The position numbers and the translations under genes are program-made. Of a stretch of 64,000 nt of DNA, positions 35,505 to 43,259 are shown piece by piece (the stretch's first letter is position 1; every line of letters begins with the position of its first letter). Below the pieces are notes generated by a model. The model ran no database searches. It was given only the letters and a program-made list of their open reading frames with translations, and had not been told where the DNA came from. Origin of the DNA: Bacteroidota bacterium (GTDB lineage Bacteria; Bacteroidota; Ignavibacteria; Kryptoniales; JAKASW01); the NCBI GenBank assembly GCA_021812985.1, contig JAKAMG010000017.1:1-64000 (forward strand), read 5' to 3'.

Positions 35505-37880
35505 CTAAGCGGGTTCTTTCAGGAGCTCCTCCCGTCTGCGTCTCCAGGTCACAATGAATCCGATGACCATTATGATGACACCGCTCCAGACCAGGTTGAT
35601 AAAGGGTTTTATCGTTGCCTCTATCACCAGCACCTGCTTGCTGCTTTGCGGTTGCTGCTGAGCTTCCTTGAAAAGGGCGAAGTCAGGCGAATTGCTGTTC
35701 GGCATATACGCCAGGTCAATGGATGCCTGTTTTGTCTGATTGTCAACGTGAACATCCGTAACTGTAAATTCGTCGCCTGATTTGGTGGCTACGGTATGCA
35801 GCTCAGATGCGCTGGAAGGGATGATCTTATTAGTGGGAAGTATTTTCTCAACTTTACCGTCTGCGGTTTGCAGCTTCACTATGGAGCCGAGCGAGAAGGG
35901 CTTTCCATCTATCATCGCCTGCCGCTCGTTCTCAGGAACCTGAAAGCCTTCGAAGGTGAGCGTGTATTTCCCGATCGTTACGGGTTGGTTCAACGTCAAG
36001 GGGATGGACATACCATATTGCGAGGTCTCTATACCGGTGCTCTGTTGCTCCAGTGATTGCGGGGATAGATAGAGGTCGCGAGTGAGCATGTTGCTTGCGA
36101 TGAAGGCGAGGAGTCTGGGGTGCGTGAACGCGTCGTAATTGACGAGGCTGAATATGTAGGGGTGACGCATGATCGCGCCGTCGTTATACGAGCTGGCATA
36201 CATGACAAGGGGCGCGTTGAATGAGCTAGTGCCACTCTGGACGGTCACGTTATATGCGGTCTTCTCATTGTCCACCTGCGTGGGGCCAGTGTAGGTTAGC
36301 TCATATCCGAACGCCTTAGCAGGCTGATTTTCCGGAAGCGTGAGTGTAACATGCTTGTCGTACCTTGAAGAGGCAATTATCCCGACAAAAAGTATAGCGA
36401 CGCCGATGTGTGAAAGGGAAGCGCCAAGGAATTTCGGGTTTCCCTTCGCAATCTTGTATGCTATCTCGAGATTCACGAAGAACGCAAAAGAGCTGGCGAT
36501 GAAGAAGAGTATCATCCCTATGTCGTGCATTCCGGCAAATATCACTATTGCCGTCACAATCGTCGAAGCAACGAACGGGAGTTGGATAGTCCTGAGGAGG
36601 GTCTGGGAATTTGATCTTTTCCACCAGAAGAGCTGACCCAAACCGATCATCGCGGCCATGAAGATTGCGAGGGGAAGATTTGTCTTTAGATAGTAACTCG
36701 TGTCTATCGCGCTCGGCTTGCCTTTGATGAGGTTCGTGATTAGAGGTGCGCTCGTGCCGATGAGCGTAAAACCTGCGATCACCACAAGAGCAGACGCGCC
36801 GAGGAAAAGCGCGAACTCGCGGGAAGTCAGCGTGTAATTGATTCTCTCCTTTGGTATGTTCCTGACCCGGAGAAGATACAGACCGAATCCGAGAATGGAA
36901 AAGAAGGCAATAAAGACAACGAGGAGTACATACACCCACATACCCGGTTTGACGAAACTGTGGACTGAAGTGTCGCCGAGCACGCCGCTTCGAGTGAGGA
37001 AAGTGCTGTAGAGGACGAGAAGAAATGGCATCATTCCCATGATGAAGTTTGCGCGCTTGAAACCACCCGTGCGTCGTTGAACCAGGAGCGTGTGAATGGA
37101 AGCAACGGCGAAAAGCCAGGGGATGAAGGATGAGTTCTCAACAGGATCCCATCCCCAGAAGCCGCCCCAGCCTAACGTTTCGTAGGCCCAGAAGCCGCCG
37201 AGGGTGATCCCGAATCCCAGCACTGCCGAGGAGAAGAGCGTCCAGGGGAGCGCAACTTTTGTCCATCGGTCGTGATCTTTCCGGAGGAGGCCGGAAAATG
37301 CGTGAGCGAACGGGACGGCGGTAGAAGCGAACCCAAGAAACAGTATGGGGGGATGTATCACGATCCAAAGATTCTCGAGGAGCGGATTGAGTCCCCGGCC
37401 GTCCGTTGGCATGAACCCCTTTTGCACTGATTGAGGCCATGTCTGCCAGACATGCTCGAATGGGTTCTTTGCCATTGTCATGAGGACAAGGAAGGCGGCA
37501 ATGGATGAAAAAATCCCCATGACAGAGGACTCGTAATGGTGTTTCCGCGAATATACCATCAGTATCAGTCCAATGATGGACGTGTACATCGTCCAGAGCA
37601 TGAAGCTCCCTTCCTGTCCGACGTAGAATGCAGAGATCAGCAGGGGAGGGTGAAGCTCATAAGAGCTGTAGCTCCAAACGTAGGTGTACTGGAACTGATG
37701 GGTGAGAATCATGTTCATGAAGTAGCCGGCCGTGATTATGACGGCTACTGACCCGACGTGGAAACCGCTTCTGGCGACCTTAAGGTACTTGTCCTCGCCG
37801 CTGAAGAAGCTGTATGTATATGCAAAAGTGGCAGTCAGCATTCCGCCGAATGCCACGTACAACAGGGCTTGGCCTAGCAT
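35505..37880 (-). CDS. ccmF: Cytochrome c maturation haem lyase CcmF
   Basis: 791 aa integral membrane protein that joins haem to apocytochrome c. The tryptophan-rich haem-handling signature WGGFWGWDPVENSSFIPWL is intact, with NPLLENLWIVIHPPILFLG and TFLTRSGVLGDTSVHSF nearby. About 14 membrane helices and a large periplasmic region (about residues 500-750) precede the final helix. It is the last gene of ccmB-C-D-E-F; the gap to ccmE is 12 nt. No ccmG or ccmH gene follows. Confidence 0.94.
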   Translation of the reverse strand: MLGQALLYVAFGGMLTATFAYTYSFFSGEDKYLKVARSGFHVGSVAVIITAGYFMNMILTHQFQYTYVWSYSSYELHPPLLISAFYVGQEGSFMLWTMYTSIIGLILMVYSRKHHYESSVMGIFSSIAAFLVLMTMAKNPFEHVWQTWPQSVQKGFMPTDGRGLNPLLENLWIVIHPPILFLGFASTAVPFAHAFSGLLRKDHDRWTKVALPWTLFSSAVLGFGITLGGFWAYETLGWGGFWGWDPVENSSFIPWLFAVASIHTLLVQRRTGGFKRANFIMGMMPFLLVLYSTFLTRSGVLGDTSVHSFVKPGMWVYVLLVVFIAFFSILGFGLYLLRVRNIPKERINYTLTSREFALFLGASALVVIAGFTLIGTSAPLITNLIKGKPSAIDTSYYLKTNLPLAIFMAAMIGLGQLFWWKRSNSQTLLRTIQLPFVASTIVTAIVIFAGMHDIGMILFFIASSFAFFVNLEIAYKIAKGNPKFLGASLSHIGVAILFVGIIASSRYDKHVTLTLPENQPAKAFGYELTYTGPTQVDNEKTAYNVTVQSGTSSFNAPLVMYASSYNDGAIMRHPYIFSLVNYDAFTHPRLLAFIASNMLTRDLYLSPQSLEQQSTGIETSQYGMSIPLTLNQPVTIGKYTLTFEGFQVPENERQAMIDGKPFSLGSIVKLQTADGKVEKILPTNKIIPSSASELHTVATKSGDEFTVTDVHVDNQTKQASIDLAYMPNSNSPDFALFKEAQQQPQSSKQVLVIEATIKPFINLVWSGVIIMVIGFIVTWRRRREELLKEPA

Positions 37881-37892
37881 TGTAGTCCTATG

Positions 37893-38303
37893 TTAGTTGT
37901 AGCTGGTCGATCCGTTTTGGGCGGATGCCTGAGGTCCCGTTTTGGATTGGTATTTGGAGGGACATTTGGTCAGAACTTCGCTGGCCTTGAAGACTCCGTC
38001 TTCGAAGCGCCCTTTAGCGACAACGTCGTTGGCGATTTCGAAGTTATTGGGCTTCGCGCCGGCGAGAACGACCGGGATAACCGTCTTCTGGTCATCCATC
38101 ATGTAGAAGTGAAATGTGTTGGTCTGGGGATCGTAAAAAGTCTTCATGTCTTTGACCCAGGATCCCTTCACCTGGACGGTCCGGTTGGTTTGTTCAGCGA
38201 CCTTCGCAGAGACATATGCAATGTTGTTTTGCATAAAGGAGATTGCCCCGAAAACTATAAAGGCAACTATTACCACACCGGCTACAATATATTTGGCTTT
38301 CAT
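37893..38303 (-). CDS. ccmE: Haem chaperone CcmE, Cys-type variant
   Basis: 136 aa periplasmic haem chaperone with one N-terminal membrane anchor (about 5-24) and an OB-fold domain. In most CcmE proteins haem is bound covalently by the His of an HxxxY motif. Here the place is taken by Cys114 in LTKCPSKYQ (CxxxY, Tyr118). This substitution defines the variant system I* known from some archaea and sulphate reducers. Start ATG overlaps the ccmD stop (ATGA). Confidence 0.88.
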   Translation of the reverse strand: MKAKYIVAGVVIVAFIVFGAISFMQNNIAYVSAKVAEQTNRTVQVKGSWVKDMKTFYDPQTNTFHFYMMDDQKTVIPVVLAGAKPNNFEIANDVVAKGRFEDGVFKASEVLTKCPSKYQSKTGPQASAQNGSTSYN

Positions 38304-38461
38304 CTCTTGTCTTCCTTTTCATTTGCAGTCTGCTCGTAGAGCTTTCCAACTCTCTTATCTAAACGATATAAATAGATAAAAATTCCCAGCCATATTACCA
38401 GGACAATCGTCAGGACGATGTAAAGTGTGTTGGTGTTCAGAAAATCGTAAAGGGAGCCCAT
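38300..38461 (-). CDS. ccmD: CcmD-like small membrane protein
   Basis: A 53-aa protein too short for usual gene calls. It reads MGSLYDFLNTNTLYIV, then a single membrane helix (about residues 13-32), then a basic Arg/Lys-rich tail ending KEDKR. This is the CcmD pattern, and its position between ccmC and ccmE is exactly that of ccmD. ATG 38459-38461 immediately follows the ccmC stop, and the TGA overlaps the ccmE start. CcmD helps release haem-loaded CcmE from CcmABC. Confidence 0.85.
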   Translation of the reverse strand: MGSLYDFLNTNTLYIVLTIVLVIWLGIFIYLYRLDKRVGKLYEQTANEKEDKR

Positions 38462-39139
38462 TTATTCTATCTCCGTGTGGTTTTGGTATGTCAGAATGCC
38501 GATCTTCGATCGAAGCTGGAAAAGCCAGACGTAAAGGAGGCTGAAGCCTACAAGAGACGCGTAGAAAACATATCTCATATTCGCGTCCATGTACATTTTC
38601 CCGTTCGCGTTAACTATGGGAGCTGGTGATCCTTCGCCGGGGTGAAGGCCGGTCATCATTCTCGGCATGATGAACACAAAGAAGGGAACCGTAATAAAGG
38701 CGACGATGGAATAGACCGCGGACAATGTCGCTCGTCTCTCCTCGACCTCCAGCGCGCTGCGTAGGGAAAAATAGGCGCCGTAAATAAGAAGAAGGACGAA
38801 AATCGATGTTTCCCTCGGATCCCAATTCCAGAAGCTTCCCCAATTGAACTTTGCCCATATCGAGCCCGTAACGGTCGCGAGTATACTGAAAATAAAGCCC
38901 AGTTCAGCCGCTGCGGCCGATTTGATGTCCAGCTTCATATCCTTTTTTCGGAGGTATGCTATGCCATACCACATCGACATGAAAAATGCCAGCACAGCGA
39001 GCCATGACATCGGCACATGGAAGAATATTATGCGCGCCTTTGCGCCTAGACCGGGGATGTATCCAATGGGCATCGCGATACCGACAGCGACCACAACGGC
39101 TATCCAGATGCCAATACCTATCTTCATCCAGTTTTTCAT
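38462..39139 (-). CDS. ccmC: Haem exporter protein CcmC
   Basis: 225 aa membrane protein with six helices. The tryptophan-rich motif WGSFWNWDPRETS (about 101-113) binds haem, with conserved His residues in IIFFHVPMSWL and GLHPGEGSP flanking it. It attaches haem to CcmE together with CcmD. Its ATG directly follows the ccmB TGA. Confidence 0.93.
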   Translation of the reverse strand: MKNWMKIGIGIWIAVVVAVGIAMPIGYIPGLGAKARIIFFHVPMSWLAVLAFFMSMWYGIAYLRKKDMKLDIKSAAAAELGFIFSILATVTGSIWAKFNWGSFWNWDPRETSIFVLLLIYGAYFSLRSALEVEERRATLSAVYSIVAFITVPFFVFIMPRMMTGLHPGEGSPAPIVNANGKMYMDANMRYVFYASLVGFSLLYVWLFQLRSKIGILTYQNHTEIE

Positions 39140-39802
39140 TCAATCTCTCCAGACAAAATCAAACAAAACGATGGCGGCAGTCGTGACGACTACCGCGTAA
39201 GAGAACATTATCTTGAAGTCGCCCAGCGCCTCGCTCAAGGCCGCTCCATCCACAGAAAGTCTCGTCGCGTCAATGACGCTCATTAGGAGAGGGAGGAGGA
39301 TCGGAAACGAAAGGACAGGGTAGAGCGTCCCTTTGGAGTTAGCCTTTGAGATTATCGCGGCTATGAAAGTCGACGCCGCTGACAGCCCAAAACTTCCCAC
39401 GACTATGGTCAGAAAAAATATAAGGGGCGATTTTACGATGAACGAAGGCATAGTGAGCATGTAGGCGATCACTATGAGGGCGTTGAGCACGTAGATCAGT
39501 AGTGAGTTGAAAAGGAGCTTCCCAAGAAGGACAGAGGAGGGGGCGACCCAAAGCTGGAGCGTCATAGACGTTCCGCGTTCTTCTTCGCTGACAAAACACC
39601 TGGATAGTCCGCTCATGGCGGCGAAGAAGATTATGACCCACAGGATGCCAGCTGAGAGACTTGGCGAGACTGTCTCACCGGCCGTTGAGAAAAGTATAAT
39701 TGAAAGGGTCACGACGACGAACATTACAAGCGAGTTCAGAGCATAACGAGTGCGCAGTTCGCTGTAAAGGTCCTTGCTGAATATTGCTGCTGCTCCTCTC
39801 AT
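39140..39802 (-). CDS. ccmB: Haem exporter membrane subunit CcmB
   Basis: About 220 aa, six membrane helices. The N-terminal FSKDLYSELRTRYALNS segment and FVSEEERGTSMTLQLW are typical of CcmB, the permease of the CcmAB transporter that releases holo-CcmE. I take ATG 39802; a TTG at 39838 would add 12 residues that do not fit the family. First gene of the ccm unit. The ATPase CcmA is not in the cluster; a candidate lies at 32.2 kb. Confidence 0.9.
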   Translation of the reverse strand: MRGAAAIFSKDLYSELRTRYALNSLVMFVVVTLSIILFSTAGETVSPSLSAGILWVIIFFAAMSGLSRCFVSEEERGTSMTLQLWVAPSSVLLGKLLFNSLLIYVLNALIVIAYMLTMPSFIVKSPLIFFLTIVVGSFGLSAASTFIAAIISKANSKGTLYPVLSFPILLPLLMSVIDATRLSVDGAALSEALGDFKIMFSYAVVVTTAAIVLFDFVWRD

Positions 39803-39957
39803 TGCCGATAAGATAGCCCCGGATGTGTTTATCTTCAAGGAACGTAAGGAGTAGAAGGTGACTTCGCTGCTAATTCCTCTTGGAGACCTCCGCTTGAAGT
39901 GTTAAATTTACACACTTGCGCGAGACAGGGGGTACTCCCGACGCGCAAAAACGCTTC

Positions 39958-40045
39958 GGAGAGGTGCGAGAGTGGCTGAATCGGCTCGCCTGGAGAGCGA
40001 GTTACCGCCAAAAGCGGTACGAGGGTTCGAATCCCTCCCTCTCCG
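39958..40045 (+). tRNA. tRNA-Ser (GGA)
   Basis: 88-nt class II tRNA with acceptor stem GGAGAGG / CCTCTCC, a long variable arm (ACCGCC/GCGGT) and T-loop GTTCGAA. Anticodon GGA lies in the loop CTGGAGA and reads UCC/UCU. Discriminator is G; CCA is not encoded. Confidence 0.96.
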
Positions 40046-40069
40046 CAGGTTCTTTTGAGATTTTTATAT

Positions 40070-40156
40070 GGAGAGGTGCGAGAGTGGTTGAATCGGCCGG
40101 TCTCGAAAACCGGAATACCCTCCGGGGTATCGAGGGTTCGAATCCCTCCCTCTCCG
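40070..40156 (+). tRNA. tRNA-Ser (CGA)
   Basis: 87-nt tRNA-Ser, 24 nt after the first. Acceptor and T arm are identical to the first copy. Anticodon CGA in the loop CTCGAAA reads UCG. The long variable arm differs (TACCC/GGGTA). CCA is not encoded. Confidence 0.96.
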
Positions 40157-40165
40157 CTCACCTGC

Positions 40166-40188
40166 GTTCCGCCAGGAGCGGGCGGAAC
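40166..40188 (+). terminator. Hairpin after the tRNA-Ser pair
   Basis: GTTCCGCC (40166-40173) and GGCGGAAC (40181-40188) with a 7-nt loop, 10 nt beyond the tRNA. Only TTCGTT follows, so it is a weak terminator candidate. Confidence 0.45.
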
Positions 40189-40238
40189 TTCGTTGAGCAG
40201 GGTCTGTGGTACTGTTTTACCCACACTGAAACATCATA

Positions 40239-40288
40239 GAAACTTGTGCCATGGCGTGAATCTACGGAAACTTACGCCCTGACGTCAA
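40239..40288 (+). repeat. Imperfect 22-bp tandem direct repeat
   Basis: Two copies, 40239-40260 and 40267-40288, both of the form GAAACTT-nn-GCC-n-TG-n-CGT-n-AA, agree at 17 of 22 positions with a 28-bp period. No third copy is seen. Confidence 0.5.
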
Positions 40289-40538
40289 TAACACCCCCAT
40301 CGAACCGCCTATCCTATCACGTTTGGCCGGTCTAAACCCGCTCGGTTTCTACTTTTCCATTCATCCTGGGACATCTGGGCCATTTTACTGACTGAATGAG
40401 CCGCACAGAAGGAATGGGGATTTTTTTTCCGAAACGATCACGATATGCTATGAAGTAAAGGGAAACAATCATGGCGAAACCGGATTCTTGATTTTTACTA
40501 TTGGCAGGAATATCTTGAAAACGTGTTTAGAGGCTCTC

Positions 40539-42002
40539 ATGAGTAATGACGATTTTGATTTCTCGTTCGAAGACGACGAATACGACGAGTTTGAGAAGCG
40601 CAACATAAACGAGGAAATAAAGCGACTTCGGAGGGAAGAGCCTACCTTCTCGAGCATTGCGGCGCTCGAGGAAATCATCGATTATTTCATGAGTCAGGAC
40701 AAGTACGAAGATGCTCTCTTCTTCGCAAACAAGCTTATTTCGGTGATGCCTGCCAGCGCCGAAAACTGGTTCAGGCGCGGTGAGATAAACGAGGCGCTTG
40801 GAAAATTCGAAGATTCCCTTGATGACTATTCAAAAGCGCTGGAATACAACCCCATTGAAATCGACGCTCTCATAGGGCGCGCAAGCTGTCTGCAGATGCT
40901 GGACAGGCACGAGGAAGCGCTTGAAAGCATAGAACGCGCTCTCGATGTGGACCCCGGAAGTTACGAGGCCCTCATGAACCAGGGGGTGATACTGGAAAAG
41001 CTGGCCAGGTACGAGGAGGCCTCCAAGGTCTTCAAGTATCTGACTGACCTAGACTCGTCAGACAAGGACGCCTGGTTCGAGCTGGCCTACTGCTACGATT
41101 ACCTCGACCAGCCTGAGAAATCGCTCAAGTGCTATGACAAGGTCATTGAGTACGACCCCTACAACTACAGGGCATGGTACAACAGGGGAATAGCGCTGAA
41201 CGCACTTGGCAAGTATCAGACGGCCGTCGAGAGCTATGAAATGGCCATAGCCATAGACGAAAAATTCGGTGCTGCCTGGTACAACAGGAGTAATGCACTT
41301 CTGAGTATGGGGAAGCTTCGCGAGGCCATCGAAAGCTACAAGACCACGCTGAAGTACGAACCGAAGGATGTCGCTTCATGGCACAACATGGCGACAGCAT
41401 ATGAAGAATTGGGGGAGTACCGAGACGCGGTCAGATGCTACACCGAGGCTTTGAAGTGTGACCCAGACCATGTCGAGTCTCTCTTCGGACGGGCTGTCTG
41501 CTACGATGCGATGAGCATGTATAGGAAGGCGCTCGTAGACTTCACGAAGGCGGCGGAATTGAATCCGGCGGATGCTGACATTTGGCACGCGCGCGGCGAC
41601 GTCGAGTTCACTTTGGAGATGTACGAAGACTCGATTGTAAGTTACCGAAAGGTGGTCGAGCTGCAGCCGGACAACGTCGACGGCTGGCTGGACCTGGGTG
41701 ACGCGTTGAGCGAATGCGATTCAAACGATAAAGCCCTTGAGGCATATGACAGGGTGATCAGCATTTCGCCTGACTGGAGCGAGGCATACTATCAGAAGTG
41801 CAAGTGCTGTCTCGCACTGGGCTGGTTCGATGAGGCGATACAGACCGCCAAGAAGGCCCTTGAGCTAGAGCCGCATAAGATCAACACATTCTTCCAGGAT
41901 TTCGGACAGATACAACATTCCAATCCGGAGATCCTGATAAAATTTGTCTTTCCTGTTTACGAATGGTTGGTAAATGAAAAGAAATACCGAGACCCACGCT
42001 AA
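40539..42002 (+). CDS. Cytosolic tetratricopeptide-repeat protein
   Basis: 487 aa made almost wholly of TPR repeats after an acidic N terminus (FSFEDDEYDEFE). At least eleven 34-residue units run from about residue 60, such as AENWFRRGEINEALGKFEDS and KDAWFELAYCYDYLDQPEKS. No signal peptide. ATG 40539 has AGAGG 5 nt upstream; a TTG at 40488 is in frame but less likely. Its last 29 nt overlap the aroE start, so the genes are coupled. A protein-protein scaffold; partner unknown. Confidence 0.85.
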   Translation: MSNDDFDFSFEDDEYDEFEKRNINEEIKRLRREEPTFSSIAALEEIIDYFMSQDKYEDALFFANKLISVMPASAENWFRRGEINEALGKFEDSLDDYSKALEYNPIEIDALIGRASCLQMLDRHEEALESIERALDVDPGSYEALMNQGVILEKLARYEEASKVFKYLTDLDSSDKDAWFELAYCYDYLDQPEKSLKCYDKVIEYDPYNYRAWYNRGIALNALGKYQTAVESYEMAIAIDEKFGAAWYNRSNALLSMGKLREAIESYKTTLKYEPKDVASWHNMATAYEELGEYRDAVRCYTEALKCDPDHVESLFGRAVCYDAMSMYRKALVDFTKAAELNPADADIWHARGDVEFTLEMYEDSIVSYRKVVELQPDNVDGWLDLGDALSECDSNDKALEAYDRVISISPDWSEAYYQKCKCCLALGWFDEAIQTAKKALELEPHKINTFFQDFGQIQHSNPEILIKFVFPVYEWLVNEKKYRDPR

Positions 42003-42882
42003 GATTGTAGGAATTATCGGACATCCGATCGGCCACAGCTGGTCCCCGTTGATTCACGAGACTGCCTTCAAGTTCACGAAGCAAAACTACAAGTATGTGG
42101 CATTTGACGTGCATCCGAAGAATCTTCGCGACGCCCTGAAGGGAATCCTTGCCTTGGGTGTCGTGGGCTGCAATGTCACCGTTCCGCACAAGGAGGCGGT
42201 AATTGAATTCGTCGATGAATTGTCTGCTGACGCCCGGCTCGTCGGCGCTGTAAATACCGTATATGCGGAAAACGATATGCTCGTGGGACACAACACGGAC
42301 ATCGATGGCGTCGTTGAGGCGTTGAAGCCCTACAAGGACCAGATCGTAAACCAGTCTGTAACTGTCTTTGGAGCGGGTGGTGGTGCGAGAGCTGTAGTGT
42401 ACTCTCTTATTTCATACTTCAGGCCGGAAGAAATCTTTATTGTCAACAGGGATACGTCCAGGGCAGAGCTTCTCAAGAAGTTTTTCGCTGACTCCCAGAA
42501 TTACAGAAACATCAAGGTCGACGAACTGCACAACCTGAACGAGGCCGACGCTGTGACAAAGAGCAAGCTGATCGTAAACGCGACCTCAGTTGGGATGTCT
42601 CCGATGGTTGACGAAACAATAATGGGTGAACATTCCATCGACCTTGACGGAAAGATCTTTTTTGATATTGTATATAACCCTGTGCATACGAAATTTCTCA
42701 GGGACGCAAGGAAGCGGAATGCGATAATCGTCAGTGGCCTGGAGATGTTGTACTTCCAGGCCGCGAAGGCCTTCGAGCTCTGGACCGGCATGCCGATGCC
42801 TTTAGAGAAAGTCAGAGCGAAATTGGATCAGCAGTTTGTGAAGGCAAGCTCGCCAAAGGAGCGCAAAGTAAGCGTTCACTGA
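41974..42882 (+). CDS. aroE: Shikimate dehydrogenase
   Basis: Reduces 3-dehydroshikimate to shikimate with NADPH. Signatures: GHPIGHSWSPLIHE (substrate Ser/His), NVTVPHKEAV with the catalytic Lys, NTDIDG with the paired Asp, and GAGGGARAV as nucleotide loop. 302 aa, about 20 longer than average because of a basic C-terminal tail. It overlaps the TPR gene by 29 nt and is convergent with the small gene beyond. Confidence 0.94.
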   Translation: MKRNTETHAKIVGIIGHPIGHSWSPLIHETAFKFTKQNYKYVAFDVHPKNLRDALKGILALGVVGCNVTVPHKEAVIEFVDELSADARLVGAVNTVYAENDMLVGHNTDIDGVVEALKPYKDQIVNQSVTVFGAGGGARAVVYSLISYFRPEEIFIVNRDTSRAELLKKFFADSQNYRNIKVDELHNLNEADAVTKSKLIVNATSVGMSPMVDETIMGEHSIDLDGKIFFDIVYNPVHTKFLRDARKRNAIIVSGLEMLYFQAAKAFELWTGMPMPLEKVRAKLDQQFVKASSPKERKVSVH

Positions 42883-42918
42883 GTGCCTCCGACGACCGGG
42901 GTTTTCAGGAGGGCACTC
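42881..42918. other. Hairpin at the aroE/small-gene convergent junction
   Basis: GAGTGCC (42881-42887) pairs with GGCACTC (42912-42918), extended by TCC/GGA with one bulged G. It fills the gap between two convergent stop codons. No T-run on either side. Confidence 0.38.
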
Positions 42919-43259
42919 TACCGCCGGATAGTATCGTCGGTGCCGAGGAGCTTGGCTATTACAAGTAGCGCGTCTTCTATCGGTGTGGTTGAAACAGACT
43001 TGCCCCCATCATATGCAACGCTCGCAGCGAGCCTGGTCGCGGCTGCTCGCACTTCAGAGGGAAGGTTTGCTGAATTGGAAATTTCCCTAAGACACTGAGT
43101 CGCGCTGATGTAAGGGGAGGTCCTTGGAAACAATTTCGAGAGGACAAACGCTTTTCCGACAGCTCTTCTCGCGCAGACGCGGGACTTCCCTTGGTTCCCT
43201 TCAACCTCGGCTTCACGCGCTCCCCTCAGCTCGTCTTCAATTTCCCGCGGGAGTTCCAA
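42918..43259 (-). CDS. Small conserved helical protein downstream of uvrA
   Basis: 113 aa, not assigned to a named family. An N-terminal helix with Glu/Arg pairs is followed by EGNQGKSRVCARRAVGKAF and a second helical half ending PIEDALLVIAKLLG. The overall shape recalls HEPN-like helical bundles, though I see no clear catalytic R-x4-6-H motif. Start is TTG 43257-43259, 23 nt inside the end of uvrA, so it is translated with it. No signal peptide or membrane helix. Confidence 0.65.
   Translation of the reverse strand: MELPREIEDELRGAREAEVEGNQGKSRVCARRAVGKAFVLSKLFPRTSPYISATQCLREISNSANLPSEVRAAATRLAASVAYDGGKSVSTTPIEDALLVIAKLLGTDDTIRR

Larger units (their letters stand above)
40157..40538 (+). other. 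Intergenic region between tRNA-Ser and TPR gene
   Basis: About 380 bp with no gene that I can support. It holds a hairpin just after the tRNA and a short imperfect direct repeat (both listed apart). Open frames antisense to the tRNAs that run into this stretch are spurious. Confidence 0.6.

Noticed and set aside
39835-40282. Open frames on both strands across the tRNA-Ser pair (peptides of the GEGGIRTL type)
   Set aside because: They are translations of the tRNA genes and their antisense strand. Such peptides are a known annotation artefact.
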